Shown: positions 8,176 to 17,326, numbered from the stretch's first letter. The stretch: 64,000 nucleotides of DNA from Salipiger mangrovisoli (GCF_015223355.1 NZ_JADFFK010000013.1:124001-188000), one strand, 5' to 3'. The notes: generated by a model not told the origin, from the sequence alone. Translations and numbers: made by a program.

Positions 8176-9708
8176 TTGACGCCGGGGCATGGAGGAGCAG
8201 GGCAGACGGTGACGGCACGAAGCAGGATGACGCGGCGGGCACTGCTGCTGGGCGGTGGGGCCATGGTCGGCTATCTCGTCGGGCGGAGCTGGAGCCCCGA
8301 GGTCTCGCAGCTGGACGGCGTGGCGCGTCTTGGCGCGGCCTCGGGCGCGCAGCAGACCGCCGTGCTGAACGACGCCAGCGAACTCTCTGCGACCCCGATC
8401 CATTCCCACGTCCGTCCGCGTGCGCAGGGCGAGGCGCTGGTCAAGCAGTTCCGCGCCGAGCTGGCCGCCGCCCGCGCCGAAGGTCGCCCGGTCAGTGTCG
8501 GGGCCGCGCGACATTCCATGGGCGGACAGGCGATCCCTCGGAACGGGCGCGCGATCACCGTCGACAACGCCTGGATCGAGCCCGACACGGCAAACGGCAC
8601 CTATCGCGTCAACGGCGGCGCGCGCTGGTCCGAGGTGATCGCCGCCCTCGATCCGATCGGCTTCAGCCCGGCGGTCATGCAGTCGAACCATGATTTCGGC
8701 GTCGCCGCGACCTTCTCTGTCAACGCCCACGGCTGGCCGGTGCCCTACGGGCCGATGGGCGCGACCGTCCGGTCGCTGCGCATGGTGCTGGCGGATGGCA
8801 CGCTCGTCACCGCCTCGCGGCAGGAGAATGCAGAACTCTTCGCGCTGGCGATGGGGGGCTACGGGCTCATCGGGCTCATCGTCGATCTCGAGCTCGAGAT
8901 GGTGCCGAACCAGCGGCTTGTGCCCGAGGTCGCGCGCATGGTGGCAGAGGCCTTCCCCGCCGCCTTCCTCGCGGCGGTGCAGGACCCGGCCTACCCGATG
9001 GCCTATGGCCGGCTGAACGTGGACCGTTCCGGCTTCTTCGAGGAGGCTCTGCTGGTGCGCTACCGTCCGACCGAAGACCAGTCACGCATCCCGCCCGCCA
9101 CCGGCTCGGGCCGCATGGCAAGGCTGGCCGCGCGGGTCTACCGCGCGCAGGTCGGGCGCGAGGGCGTGAAGCGCGCGCGCTGGTGGATGGAGGCGGACCT
9201 TGCGCCGCGGCTTGGCGGCGAAAGCACCCGCAACTCGCTGATGAACGAGCCGGTGGCGACCCTGGCCGACGGCGATCCCACCCGTGTCGATATCCTGCAC
9301 GAATATTTCGTGCCTCCCGCGGCGTTCGGCGGTTTCCTCGCGGCCTGCCGGGACGTGATCCCCGATGCGTTTGTCGAGTTCCTGAACGTCACGCTGCGCT
9401 TCGTCGATCGCGACCCGGTGAGCGTGCTGGCGCATTCACCGACGCCGCGCATCGCCGCGGTCATGTCATTCAGCCAGGAGATGACCGCGCGCGCCGAGGC
9501 CGATCACCGCCGTATGACCCGCGCGCTCATCGATCGCATCCTCGCGTTGGGCGGCAGCTACTACCTGCCCTACCGCCCCCATGCGCGCGCCGACCAGTTC
9601 ACCGCCGCCTATCCGAGGGCCGCCGAGTTTGCTGCGCGCAAGCGCGCGATCGACCCCGGCCTCGTATTGCGCAACAACCTGTGGGACACCTACCTGGAGC
9701 CGCTATGA
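8176..9708 (+). CDS. Tat-exported FAD-linked oxidoreductase (VAO/PCMH family)
   Basis: A 510-residue protein with an N-terminal twin-arginine signal (MTRRALLLGGGAMVGYL) and a FAD-binding domain of the vanillyl-alcohol-oxidase type: VSVGAARHSMGGQAIPRNG, then SNHDFGVAATFSVNAHGWP and MGGYGLIGLIVDLEL are the usual FAD-contacting segments. The C-terminus LRNNLWDTYL is also typical. It likely oxidizes an alcohol, sugar lactone or similar compound in the periplasm; the substrate is unknown. A TTG at 8176 with GAGG seven bases upstream is used; GTG 8209 and ATG 8227 are alternatives that keep the Tat motif. The stop overlaps the next gene. Confidence 0.82.
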   Translation: MTPGHGGAGQTVTARSRMTRRALLLGGGAMVGYLVGRSWSPEVSQLDGVARLGAASGAQQTAVLNDASELSATPIHSHVRPRAQGEALVKQFRAELAAARAEGRPVSVGAARHSMGGQAIPRNGRAITVDNAWIEPDTANGTYRVNGGARWSEVIAALDPIGFSPAVMQSNHDFGVAATFSVNAHGWPVPYGPMGATVRSLRMVLADGTLVTASRQENAELFALAMGGYGLIGLIVDLELEMVPNQRLVPEVARMVAEAFPAAFLAAVQDPAYPMAYGRLNVDRSGFFEEALLVRYRPTEDQSRIPPATGSGRMARLAARVYRAQVGREGVKRARWWMEADLAPRLGGESTRNSLMNEPVATLADGDPTRVDILHEYFVPPAAFGGFLAACRDVIPDAFVEFLNVTLRFVDRDPVSVLAHSPTPRIAAVMSFSQEMTARAEADHRRMTRALIDRILALGGSYYLPYRPHARADQFTAAYPRAAEFAARKRAIDPGLVLRNNLWDTYLEPL

Positions 9709-10112
9709 GTTTCGAACGCAAGCTGTGCCTGGTCTACGCGGCGATCCTGTTCCTCGCCGCCGCGACCAACTACATCCCCGGCCTGACCGACGCCGACGGC
9801 CTGGCCTTCGGCATTTTCGCGCTCGACCCGTTCGACGACGCGCTGCACCTGGCCTCGGGCCTCTGGGCGCTGGTGGCGGCGGCGCTCTCGCTCCGCGCCG
9901 CGCGGACGTTCCTGATCCTCTTCGGCGCGGCCTATCTCGGGGACGGGCTCTTCGGCATCCTCACCGGCTGGGGCTATCTCGACTTCGGCATCTTCACCAA
10001 CCCGTCGCTGGGGCCGAGCCTGTCACCCCTGCGCATCGCGGCCAACCTGCCGCATATCGCGCTTGGCGGGCTGGCGCTGGCGGCGGGGCTGCGCTCGCTG
10101 CGTCGCGGATGA
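9705..10112 (+). CDS. DUF4383-like membrane protein
   Basis: A 135-residue integral membrane protein with about four hydrophobic helices. The pattern YIPGLTDADGLAFGIFALDPFDDALHLASGLWAL resembles DUF4383 proteins: a loop mentioning a small-domain acidic pair followed by an H-L-x-x-G-L helix, then a second such repeat (AANLPHIALGGLALAAGL). Function unknown. It is coupled to the upstream FAD oxidase (ATGA overlap) and to the downstream gene (ATGA overlap), so the three proteins are made together. Confidence 0.7.
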   Translation: MSFERKLCLVYAAILFLAAATNYIPGLTDADGLAFGIFALDPFDDALHLASGLWALVAAALSLRAARTFLILFGAAYLGDGLFGILTGWGYLDFGIFTNPSLGPSLSPLRIAANLPHIALGGLALAAGLRSLRRG

Positions 10113-11155
10113 AAGGGCTCTGGCGCCTGCTGCGGCGGCTTTGCCTTGTCCTGCTGCTCACCGGCATCGGCCTTGCAAGCCCGGTGCTCTACGTCGAGAC
10201 CATGTGCCGCGGCTCCGGCGTGCCCCCCGCGCACGCGCCGCTTTCCGGCGAGACGCGCCCCCAGACCCGCACGCTGATGACCTACCCCGAGTGGCACATC
10301 GTGCACGCCTATGACGACTATGCCGAGGTGATCCGCACCGGCGATCCGCACGACTTCGGCTTCCTCTCGGCAATCGGCGGCTTCTGGTCCTCGCTCTGCA
10401 CGGTCAGCGCGAAGAGCGCCGAGCTGGGACCGGTCGATGGTGCCACGCGGCAGATGGTCTATGTCATCGGCGTCTCCTTCACCGCCGAGATGCTGATGAA
10501 GGCCGCCTACGAAGAGGTCCCCGGCCGCATCGCGACATGGATCCGCGGCGAGACGCGCGCGCCGCTCGACGATCTCTCGGCCCGGCAGGCCGCCGGATAT
10601 GCGCAGTTCCTGCAACAGACGCCGTGGTACCTTTACGATTTCCGCGCGGATGCGGCGGCGCTTGCCGCGGCCTCGGATGACAGGTTCCGCAGCCGCGAGC
10701 GGGCTTTGGCGCTGGGGATCGAGAACCGCGCCCGCGCCAGCTATGCCGGGATGATCGCACAGGCGGTGGCCGCCACCGGGCAGGACGATCCGACCTTGCA
10801 GATGGTGGTGTCCGGGCTTCCGCTGGCGGCGTTGGAGGCCCAGGAAGGGGTCTCCGTGCTGCGCCGGCTCGACGCCGGGACAGAGGTGGAGACCCCGCGT
10901 TACCGGGCGCTGACGCATATCCTCGCCGATTGGGCGGCCGAGGGCGCCGAGTTCATCGACATTGCGGGCAATGACCGGATCATGTTCACGGCGCTCTCGC
11001 ATCGCCCGCAGGAGGCCGGGGCACTCGCAAGCCTGCCGCGTCAGGGCCATGGCGACACGCGGCACCTGTTTCTCGTGCCGGTCGCGGATCTTGCCGCACG
11101 GCTGCGGGGACTGGACGCCGCGGGGCTGAGGCTCGAACATATTCACGACTACTGA
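10109..11155 (+). CDS. Uncharacterized membrane-anchored protein
   Basis: A 348-residue protein I do not recognise. Residues 8-30 form one hydrophobic helix, a signal anchor or uncleaved signal, followed by an otherwise soluble, probably periplasmic domain with a motif TYPEWHIVHAYDDYAEVI and two cysteines in the first 100 residues (CRGSG, SSLCTVS). A histidine-rich tail LEHIHDY closes the protein. It is coupled to the DUF4383-like gene by an ATGA overlap. Partner of the FAD oxidase is a reasonable inference from gene order only. Confidence 0.65.
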   Translation: MKGLWRLLRRLCLVLLLTGIGLASPVLYVETMCRGSGVPPAHAPLSGETRPQTRTLMTYPEWHIVHAYDDYAEVIRTGDPHDFGFLSAIGGFWSSLCTVSAKSAELGPVDGATRQMVYVIGVSFTAEMLMKAAYEEVPGRIATWIRGETRAPLDDLSARQAAGYAQFLQQTPWYLYDFRADAAALAAASDDRFRSRERALALGIENRARASYAGMIAQAVAATGQDDPTLQMVVSGLPLAALEAQEGVSVLRRLDAGTEVETPRYRALTHILADWAAEGAEFIDIAGNDRIMFTALSHRPQEAGALASLPRQGHGDTRHLFLVPVADLAARLRGLDAAGLRLEHIHDY

Positions 11156-11171
11156 CCGGAGGCCCCGCGTC

Positions 11172-11480
11172 TTGACCCGCCGCCTGCTGTTCGCGCTGCC
11201 GATCCTGCTGCTGGCCTGGATCGCCATCCTCGCGCTGGTGCTGCGCCTTGGCGGCGAGGCCCCCGCCGTGCTCGTGCTCTTTCCGCCCGCGGCGCTGATC
11301 GACGCGCTCGGGCCGGAGGTCGCGATCACCGGGGCCTCGCCGCTTTCGCTGACGCTGCGCGGCGAGCGGCCGGACCTCGTCGCGCATGTCTATGCCGCGG
11401 GGGCCTGGCTGGTGCTGCCCGCCGGGCTCGAGGCCTGCATACCCCGCTTCCTGCGCGACGAGGGTTCCGTTCAGCGGTGA
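11172..11480 (+). CDS. Small membrane protein of unknown function
   Basis: A 102-residue protein starting at a TTG sixteen bases after the preceding stop. One or two hydrophobic helices at about 4-27 and 31-47 are followed by a short hydrophilic tail. No family recognised. It follows the three coupled genes on the same strand and ends four bases before the stop of the convergent esterase gene. It may be the last member of the 8176-11480 operon. The unusual start codon and small size lower confidence. Confidence 0.5.
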   Translation: MTRRLLFALPILLLAWIAILALVLRLGGEAPAVLVLFPPAALIDALGPEVAITGASPLSLTLRGERPDLVAHVYAAGAWLVLPAGLEACIPRFLRDEGSVQR

Positions 11481-11484
11481 TGCC

Positions 11485-12354
11485 TCAGCGCAGCGCGAAG
11501 ACGCAGTGCAGCGCGCGGGACACCGCGACCGGCAGCACCGACATATGCGTCTCGCCCGCGTATTCCTCGAAGCTGGCGGTGATCTCGGGAAGCCGCGCCA
11601 GCGCCTCGCTCATCTCCCTGGCCGCCTCGAGCGTTCGGGTCTGAAGCAGCCGCGCGCGGCGGGTCTCGGCGTCGGCGGCGCCGATCTGGAACGGTGCCAG
11701 CGTCGAGCCCTCCCATTCCCCGGCCGACAGATGGACCGTCAGCCGCCGCCCCGCCGGCGCGAATGTCTCGAGGTGGCGCAACAGGAAGCTGTCTTCCCAG
11801 GTGATCGAGGGGCTTGCGGCGATCCAGTGGCTGAAGGCGTCGGGCCGGGTGAACAGAAGCCACAGCGCGAAGAGGCCGCCGAAGGAATGCCCGAAGAGGC
11901 CGCAGCGCGCGGGGTCGAGCCGCACGCGCTCCGACAGGAAGTCGCGGAGATCCTCCAGAAGAAACCGCGCCATCTCCGCGCCTCCGCCGGTCCTGACCTC
12001 GGGCGTGCCGGGCCAGAACGGCGGGTAGGTTGCGCCAGGCGGCGGGCCGAGGTCCCAGCTGCGCCGGACCGGATCGAAGGCTTCGTCGGTCGGATAGCCC
12101 ACCGCAATGATGACTCCCTGCCCGAGGTTGGTTCCGCCGGGATAGCTTGCCTGCGCGCGCATCGCGTCGACCGCCGTGGCAATGACGGCATTGCCATCGG
12201 TCATCGTGAGCGACGGCCAGCCGCGCTCGGGCGGCTCTCCCGGCGGCGTCCAGAGAAACACCCGGCGCAGCGCCCCGCTCACCCTGTCCTGCAGGTCGTA
12301 CCAACACGCCCCGCCGATCAGCGCCGGTCCCTCGGCCACGGGCGCGCGCATCAT
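11485..12354 (-). CDS. Ferric-siderophore esterase (Fes/IroE-like alpha/beta hydrolase)
   Basis: A 289-residue serine hydrolase of the esterase D/PF00756 type, without a signal peptide. The nucleophile elbow is GHSFGG with Ser157; GETHMSVLP near residue 270 supplies the likely catalytic His. Such enzymes hydrolyse ester-linked siderophores inside the cell to release iron. The gene is divergent to a TonB-dependent siderophore receptor, which supports this role over a general esterase. Two consecutive ATGs (12354, 12351) are possible starts. Confidence 0.78.
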   Translation of the reverse strand: MMRAPVAEGPALIGGACWYDLQDRVSGALRRVFLWTPPGEPPERGWPSLTMTDGNAVIATAVDAMRAQASYPGGTNLGQGVIIAVGYPTDEAFDPVRRSWDLGPPPGATYPPFWPGTPEVRTGGGAEMARFLLEDLRDFLSERVRLDPARCGLFGHSFGGLFALWLLFTRPDAFSHWIAASPSITWEDSFLLRHLETFAPAGRRLTVHLSAGEWEGSTLAPFQIGAADAETRRARLLQTRTLEAAREMSEALARLPEITASFEEYAGETHMSVLPVAVSRALHCVFALR

Positions 12355-12476
12355 GGCTTACCTGCACCCGCACCGCGGCCGCACCGGCCCCCCACCGTGT
12401 GGCGATCGCCACGCCCCGGCGCCCCTGCCACGAAAATTCCTGATATCCCGGTCACAAAGCGCTTCCTCTTCCGTCT

Positions 12477-12496
12477 TTACCTTAGTATTACAGTAA
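12477..12496. promoter_or_regulatory. Possible iron-responsive operator
   Basis: An AT-rich imperfect palindrome, half-sites TTACCTTAGT and ATTACAGTAA matching at seven of ten positions, in a short low-GC island between the esterase and the divergent receptor gene. Its place and character suggest a Fur/Irr/RirA-type operator controlling both genes. No exact consensus match can be claimed. Confidence 0.35.
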
Positions 12497-12592
12497 GAAA
12501 TAGCCACGCCAAGGTCCATCCCACCCGACGTTCCGCCGGAGACCGATCCTCAGCCAGCCGACCTCGCACTCAAGACGAACAGGTACCGCTGG

Positions 12593-14713
12593 ATGACCCC
12601 CTCCCTCCCCGACCTTGCCGGCCCGACCGCGCGCCGCCCCCTTCCGAGCAGGACGCCCCGACTGCTTCTGCTCGCCAGCACCGCGCTGATGCTGCCGCTG
12701 GCCGCCGCCGCACAGGACAGCGCCACGCCCGTCGAACTGCGCCCGATCCAGCTTGGCGTCGCCGACGACGACGCGAAGACGACGGTTGCCCAGCAGACCA
12801 CGGCAAGCACCAAGACGACGACCGACATCCTCGACACGCCCGCCTCGGTGTCGGTGGTCACCTCGGCCGAGATCGCCAAGCGCGGTGCGCAGAACCTGGA
12901 GCAGGTGATCGGCTACACCGCGGGCGTCTCGGTCAACGAATGGGGCGGCGATGACCGTTACGACGGGTTCCGAATCCGCGGCTTCGATCTGACCGGGCTC
13001 GGCCTTCTCTACCGCGACGGTCTGCCCCAGCGCGGTGCCGGCTGGAGCTATGCGCGGCGCGAGCCCTACGGCATGGAGCGGGTCGAGGTGCTCAAGGGTG
13101 CCAACTCGTCGCTCTTCGGACTCAGCGCGCCGGGCGGGCTGGTCAACGCCGTCTCCAAGACTCCCAAGACCTACCGCTTCGGCGAGGTCTACAGCACCCT
13201 CGGTGCCGATCACGCGGAGCTCGGCTTCGACATCGGGGACCGGCTCACCGAGGACAGCACGCTGTCCTACCGGCTGACCGGGAAATGGCAGGACAGCGAA
13301 TATTCCTACGGCGAGTCCAACGACGACCGCGCCTACCTTCAGGGCGGCCTGACCTGGCGCCCCACCGATGCCACCACGCTCACCCTGCTCGCCGAGTACA
13401 ACAAGCGCGACGGCGTGCCCGGCAACGGCATCCCCTCGGGCTATGGCATCGACCGCGACACCTTCCTCGGCGAGCCCGAGTTCAACAAGATGGACTCGGT
13501 CGAACGCAGCGTGGCGCTGCAGTTCAGCCATGACTTCGGTGACGGCCTGAGCCTCAGCACCAACGCGCGCTACAGCCTCTTCAATCTCGACTACGAGCAG
13601 GTCTACGGCGCCAGCGCCACCGATCCCGACGCCGCGCGGTCGGCCTTTGCGGTCTACAGCGACAGCGAACAATTCGCGATGGACAGCGCGCTGCAATACG
13701 AGACCCTGCTGGGCGGGGCGCAGAGCCGCACGCTGCTCGGCCTGGAATACAGCCACATCAGCGTCGACGAGAACGCCTATTTCGGCAGCGTCGACGGCAT
13801 CGACGTGGACGATCCCGACTATTGCGACAGCGCCTGCACTTTCTCCTTCATGCGCTATTACGACTGGACGCCCGAGCAGACCAACAGCGCGCTTTACCTT
13901 CAGGAGGAGCTGACCTGGGGCCAGTGGATCGCCACCGCCGGGCTGCGCAAGGACTGGATCGATTTCGACGTCGAGAACCACCTTTACGGCACCACCACCA
14001 AGGAGAGCTACGAGCACGTCTCGGGGCGCTTCGGCCTGACCTACAAGGTCACCCCCGAACTGGCGGTCTACGGCAACTACTCCGAGAGCTTCTCGCAGGA
14101 TGTCTGGGGCCTCGGCGGCGATCCGACCGAGGGCACGCAATATGAGGTCGGCGTGAAGTATCGCCCCGAGGGCACCAATGCGCTCTTCACCGCGGCGCTC
14201 TTCGACCTGACCCAGACCAACGTGTCGACCGCCGTCAGCCAGACCGAATACCGCCAGATCGGCGAGATCGGCGTGCGCGGTCTCGAGCTCGAAGCGAAGC
14301 TGGATGTCACAGAGCGCTTCGGCCTGCTGGCCTCCTACTCTTACTGGGATGCCGAGATCCGCGAAGACGGGATCGTCGGCAACGAGGGCAACCGCCCCGC
14401 GCGGACGCCCGAGCACCTTGCCTCGGTCTGGGCGGATTACACCATTCCCGGCAGCGGCGCACGCGGCGACATCGACCTTGGCGCCGGCATCCGCTACGTC
14501 GGCAGCACCTGGGGCGACGACGCCAACACCGTCGAGAACGATGCCTACACGCTGGTGGACGCCTCGATCGGCTACGCGCTGGCAGACAACGTCGATCTCA
14601 ACCTCAACGTCAGCAACCTCTTTGACGAGGACTACGTGACCACAACCTACTACGGCACCGACTACTACGGCGACGGCCGAACGGTGACCGCGACGCTGAA
14701 GTACAGCTGGTAA
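12593..14713 (+). CDS. TonB-dependent siderophore receptor
   Basis: Outer-membrane receptor of 706 residues for a ferric siderophore. A hydrophobic signal (LLLLASTALMLPLAAAAQ) is followed by a plug domain (TPASVSVVTSAEIAKRGAQ, then FRIRGFD and MERVEVLKGANSSLFG) and a beta-barrel ending in the aromatic residue of TATLKYSW, as outer-membrane proteins require. The pattern is that of FhuA/FpvA/FoxA-type receptors. It forms a unit with the divergent esterase and the following binding protein. The actual siderophore cannot be told from sequence. Confidence 0.9.
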   Translation: MTPSLPDLAGPTARRPLPSRTPRLLLLASTALMLPLAAAAQDSATPVELRPIQLGVADDDAKTTVAQQTTASTKTTTDILDTPASVSVVTSAEIAKRGAQNLEQVIGYTAGVSVNEWGGDDRYDGFRIRGFDLTGLGLLYRDGLPQRGAGWSYARREPYGMERVEVLKGANSSLFGLSAPGGLVNAVSKTPKTYRFGEVYSTLGADHAELGFDIGDRLTEDSTLSYRLTGKWQDSEYSYGESNDDRAYLQGGLTWRPTDATTLTLLAEYNKRDGVPGNGIPSGYGIDRDTFLGEPEFNKMDSVERSVALQFSHDFGDGLSLSTNARYSLFNLDYEQVYGASATDPDAARSAFAVYSDSEQFAMDSALQYETLLGGAQSRTLLGLEYSHISVDENAYFGSVDGIDVDDPDYCDSACTFSFMRYYDWTPEQTNSALYLQEELTWGQWIATAGLRKDWIDFDVENHLYGTTTKESYEHVSGRFGLTYKVTPELAVYGNYSESFSQDVWGLGGDPTEGTQYEVGVKYRPEGTNALFTAALFDLTQTNVSTAVSQTEYRQIGEIGVRGLELEAKLDVTERFGLLASYSYWDAEIREDGIVGNEGNRPARTPEHLASVWADYTIPGSGARGDIDLGAGIRYVGSTWGDDANTVENDAYTLVDASIGYALADNVDLNLNVSNLFDEDYVTTTYYGTDYYGDGRTVTATLKYSW

Positions 14714-14720
14714 GCGATCG

Positions 14721-14751
14721 CGCCGGGCCGTCTCTCGCAGGCGGCCCGGCG
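14721..14751 (+). terminator. Stem-loop after receptor gene
   Basis: Ten-base perfect arms CGCCGGGCCG and CGGCCCGGCG separated by eleven bases, beginning eight bases after the receptor stop. There is no T-run. Between co-oriented genes it may be a partial terminator or mRNA-stabilizing hairpin that lets the receptor be made in excess over the binding protein. Confidence 0.55.
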
Positions 14752-14779
14752 TCCCGGCAACGCCCCGATGGAGACCCCC

Positions 14780-15787
14780 ATGACCCGCCAACGCGCCACC
14801 CTGTCCCGCCGGGGCTTTCTGTCCGGCAGCGCCTGCCTGCTCGCCGCGCCCGCCCTCTCGGCGACGGGAGAGGAGCTGCGCTTCGAGCATGTCTACGGCG
14901 AGACCGTTCTGCCCGCGCCAGCCAAGCGGGTCGTGTCTCTGGGCTACAACACGCAGGACGCGCTGCTTGCGCTCGGCATCGCGCCGATCGGCCTCCGCTA
15001 CTGGTACGGCGATTATCCGCACGGCGTCTGGCCCTGGGCCCAGGAACTCCTTGGTGACGCGGAGCCGACGGTGATGACCGGCGAGGTTTCGATCGAGACG
15101 GTCGCCAGCCTCGCCCCGGAGTTGATCGTCGCCAGCGGCTCGGGCATTTCACAGGCCGAATACGCGCTGCTGTCTCAGATCGCCCCGGTGCTGCTTCAGG
15201 ACCCGGCCCATTCCACCTACGGCAGCCCCTGGGACGTGGAACTGCGCCGGATCGGCCGCGCCACCGGCACGTCCGACAGGGCCGAGCAGCTGATCGCCGA
15301 CCTGCGGGGCCGCTTCGCAGCCATGCGCGAGGCGCATCCCGACTGGCAGGGGCGCAGCGCGGTCTGCGCCTGGCACGACGGCGGGCAGACCGGCGCCTTC
15401 ATGGGCGGCGACACGCGCGCGCAGTTCCTGTCCGAACTGGGGTTCCGCGCGCCCGACGCGTTGAGCGCGATGCAGGTGATCGACGGCTTCTACACCTCGC
15501 TCTCCCCCGAGGACCTGTCTCCAATCGACGCCGACCTGCTGATCTGGATCTCCTCGGACGCACGGGCGGGCGACATCGCCACCCTCGCGATGCGCCGGAC
15601 CCTTGCGGCCTATGCCGAGGGTCGCGAAGTTTTCTGCGGGGAACTGATGGCAGGGGCGCTGTCCTTCGGCAGCGTCCTGTCCATGCCCTTCGCGCTGGAG
15701 CACCTTGAAGCCGAATTCGCCGCCGCGCTGGATGGCGACCCCGGAACCCTTGTGCCGAGCGCAGAAGCGGCGGGGCTTCGGAAATAA
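14780..15787 (+). CDS. Tat-exported iron-siderophore binding protein
   Basis: Periplasmic solute-binding protein of 335 residues in the FecB/FepB (class III) family. The N-terminus has a twin-arginine signal, LSRRGFLSGSACLLAAP. The mature part contains AKRVVSLGYNTQDALLALG and ETVASLAPELIVASG, typical of siderophore binders. The ATG at 14780 is preferred over one at 14768 because GGAG lies six bases upstream. No permease or ATPase gene is adjacent, so it must use an importer encoded elsewhere, perhaps the one at 41317-44140. Confidence 0.85.
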   Translation: MTRQRATLSRRGFLSGSACLLAAPALSATGEELRFEHVYGETVLPAPAKRVVSLGYNTQDALLALGIAPIGLRYWYGDYPHGVWPWAQELLGDAEPTVMTGEVSIETVASLAPELIVASGSGISQAEYALLSQIAPVLLQDPAHSTYGSPWDVELRRIGRATGTSDRAEQLIADLRGRFAAMREAHPDWQGRSAVCAWHDGGQTGAFMGGDTRAQFLSELGFRAPDALSAMQVIDGFYTSLSPEDLSPIDADLLIWISSDARAGDIATLAMRRTLAAYAEGREVFCGELMAGALSFGSVLSMPFALEHLEAEFAAALDGDPGTLVPSAEAAGLRK

Positions 15788-15818
15788 CCAGACCTGCACC
15801 GAGCGGCTCGGCAGCGCC

Positions 15819-16451
15819 CTAGCGCCGCGCGTCGAAGGCCAGCCGGAGCGCCAGTCCGGCGAACACGCCGCCCAGCAGGTAGCGCGACAGCGCCTTCATC
15901 TTCCGACTGCCGGCCATGGCCACGCGCGCGCGGCTCGCCAGCAGGATGACGGCACCGTTCACGGCGAAGCCCACCAAGTTCAGGACCGTCGCCAGCACCA
16001 TGATCTGCCCGGCGACCCAGCCCGCCTCCGGCTGCACGAACTGCGGGAAGAGCGCCAGCACGAAGATCGCCATCTTCGGGTTCAGCAGGTTGGTGAGCAG
16101 CCCCTGACGAAAGATCGTCGGCAAGGACCACCTGCGGCTTGCTGCCTCGGCCGGACGCGCCGCCTCGGTTCTTTTGGTCACGGCCTGCCACGCAAGATAG
16201 AGCAGATAGGCCGCACCGACCCATCGCACGGCCTCATAGGCTGCGGGCACCGCAAGAAAGAGCTGCGACAAGCCGAAGGCCGCTGCGATGGCGTGGCAGT
16301 AGGTTCCGGCCGCGATGCCGAGCCAAGTCGCCAGCCCGGCAACACGGCCTTCCGTCGCGCTGCGCGACGCGATGAGCAGCATGTCCGGCCCCGGCGTCGC
16401 CGCCAGGGCCAGCGCCGCCAGGAAGAAAACCGCGATCGTCGATTGCTCCAT
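15819..16451 (-). CDS. LysE/RhtB-family amino-acid exporter
   Basis: A 210-residue inner-membrane protein with about six hydrophobic helices. The N-terminus FFLAALALAATPGPDMLLIASRS carries the TPGP motif of the LysE/RhtB family, and GLLTNLLNPKMAIFVLALFPQF is the second family signature. It probably exports an amino acid or derivative such as a homoserine lactone or threonine analogue. It converges on the siderophore binding-protein gene; no functional link to neighbours is evident. A GTG immediately upstream is an alternative start. Confidence 0.88.
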   Translation of the reverse strand: MEQSTIAVFFLAALALAATPGPDMLLIASRSATEGRVAGLATWLGIAAGTYCHAIAAAFGLSQLFLAVPAAYEAVRWVGAAYLLYLAWQAVTKRTEAARPAEAASRRWSLPTIFRQGLLTNLLNPKMAIFVLALFPQFVQPEAGWVAGQIMVLATVLNLVGFAVNGAVILLASRARVAMAGSRKMKALSRYLLGGVFAGLALRLAFDARR

Positions 16452-16551
16452 CACCCGGTCATCCCCGCAAGATGCTGGCCCATCGGTGAAGTGCTAAACC
16501 AATCGCGAAAGATGACAACACCCTGCGACCGGCGACCCGGGGGGCGTGGGA

Positions 16552-17316
16552 TCAGCCGCGCAGCGCCGGCAGGCCGACCCCGGTCGACTGGAACCCGCCG
16601 TCCGAGGCGATGGTCTGGCCCGTCACGTAGCTGGCTTTCTCCGAACAGAGGAAGACGATCACCGAGGCGATCTCGTCCTCCGACCCGTAGCGGTTGAGCG
16701 GGATGGCGTCGTGATAGGCCGCGATGATCTCGGGCGAATGCACCGCCATGGCGAGTTTCGTGCGCACCGGGCCGGGCGCCACGCAATTGGCACGGATGCC
16801 GTATTCACCCAGTTCCGCCGCCTGCTGCTGCGTCAGCTGGATCACCCCCGCTTTCGAAGTGCCATAGGCCACCCGCAGCGTCGAGGCGCGCAGACCGGAG
16901 ATCGAGGCGATGTTGACGATGGCGCCCTGCACCTCCTTCAGATGCGGGATCGCCGCCTGCGAGCAGAGGAACACCCCGTCGAGGTTGGTCGACATCACCC
17001 TGCGCCAGCGCTCGAAGGTGGTCTCTTCGATGGGGCCGAAATCGGCGACCCCGGCGTTGTTGACCAGCGCGTCGATGCGGCCGAACTTCTCGGCCACCTC
17101 GGCGATCATCGTCGCCACCTGCTCGGGCTGCGAGACGTCGCAGACCACCGGCAGCACGTCCTGCAGCTGCCCGGCTTCCGCCATCAGCGCCTCGGCGTCG
17201 CGGTCGATCATCGCCACGCGCCGCCCCTCGGCGAGGAACTGCTTGGTGGTCGCAAGGCCGATGCCGCGCGCGGCGCCGGTGACGATGGCGGTCTTCTGGG
17301 CGGTCGTGTCGGTCAT
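16552..17316 (-). CDS. SDR-family NAD(P)-dependent oxidoreductase
   Basis: Classical short-chain dehydrogenase of 254 residues: cofactor motif TGAARGIG at 14-21, NNAG at about 86-89, catalytic Ser in NIASISG and the YxxxK motif YGTSK near 151. It most likely oxidizes or reduces a hydroxyl/keto group of the compound imported by the neighbouring TRAP transporter. It lies ten bases downstream of the large TRAP permease gene on the same strand and has a good AGGAG site, so it is the last gene of that operon. Confidence 0.88.
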   Translation of the reverse strand: MTDTTAQKTAIVTGAARGIGLATTKQFLAEGRRVAMIDRDAEALMAEAGQLQDVLPVVCDVSQPEQVATMIAEVAEKFGRIDALVNNAGVADFGPIEETTFERWRRVMSTNLDGVFLCSQAAIPHLKEVQGAIVNIASISGLRASTLRVAYGTSKAGVIQLTQQQAAELGEYGIRANCVAPGPVRTKLAMAVHSPEIIAAYHDAIPLNRYGSEDEIASVIVFLCSEKASYVTGQTIASDGGFQSTGVGLPALRG

Positions 17317-17326
17317 GGGATGCTCC

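Noticed and set aside
12488-15022. Minus-strand open frame of 844 codons opposite the first TonB receptor
   Set aside because: Length is striking, but it mirrors the receptor codons and has no recognisable fold or ribosome site.
15799-15811. CCGAGC-G-GCTCGG as terminator between the siderophore binder and LysE genes
   Set aside because: Centre of one base leaves a short real stem and no T-run; too weak to list.
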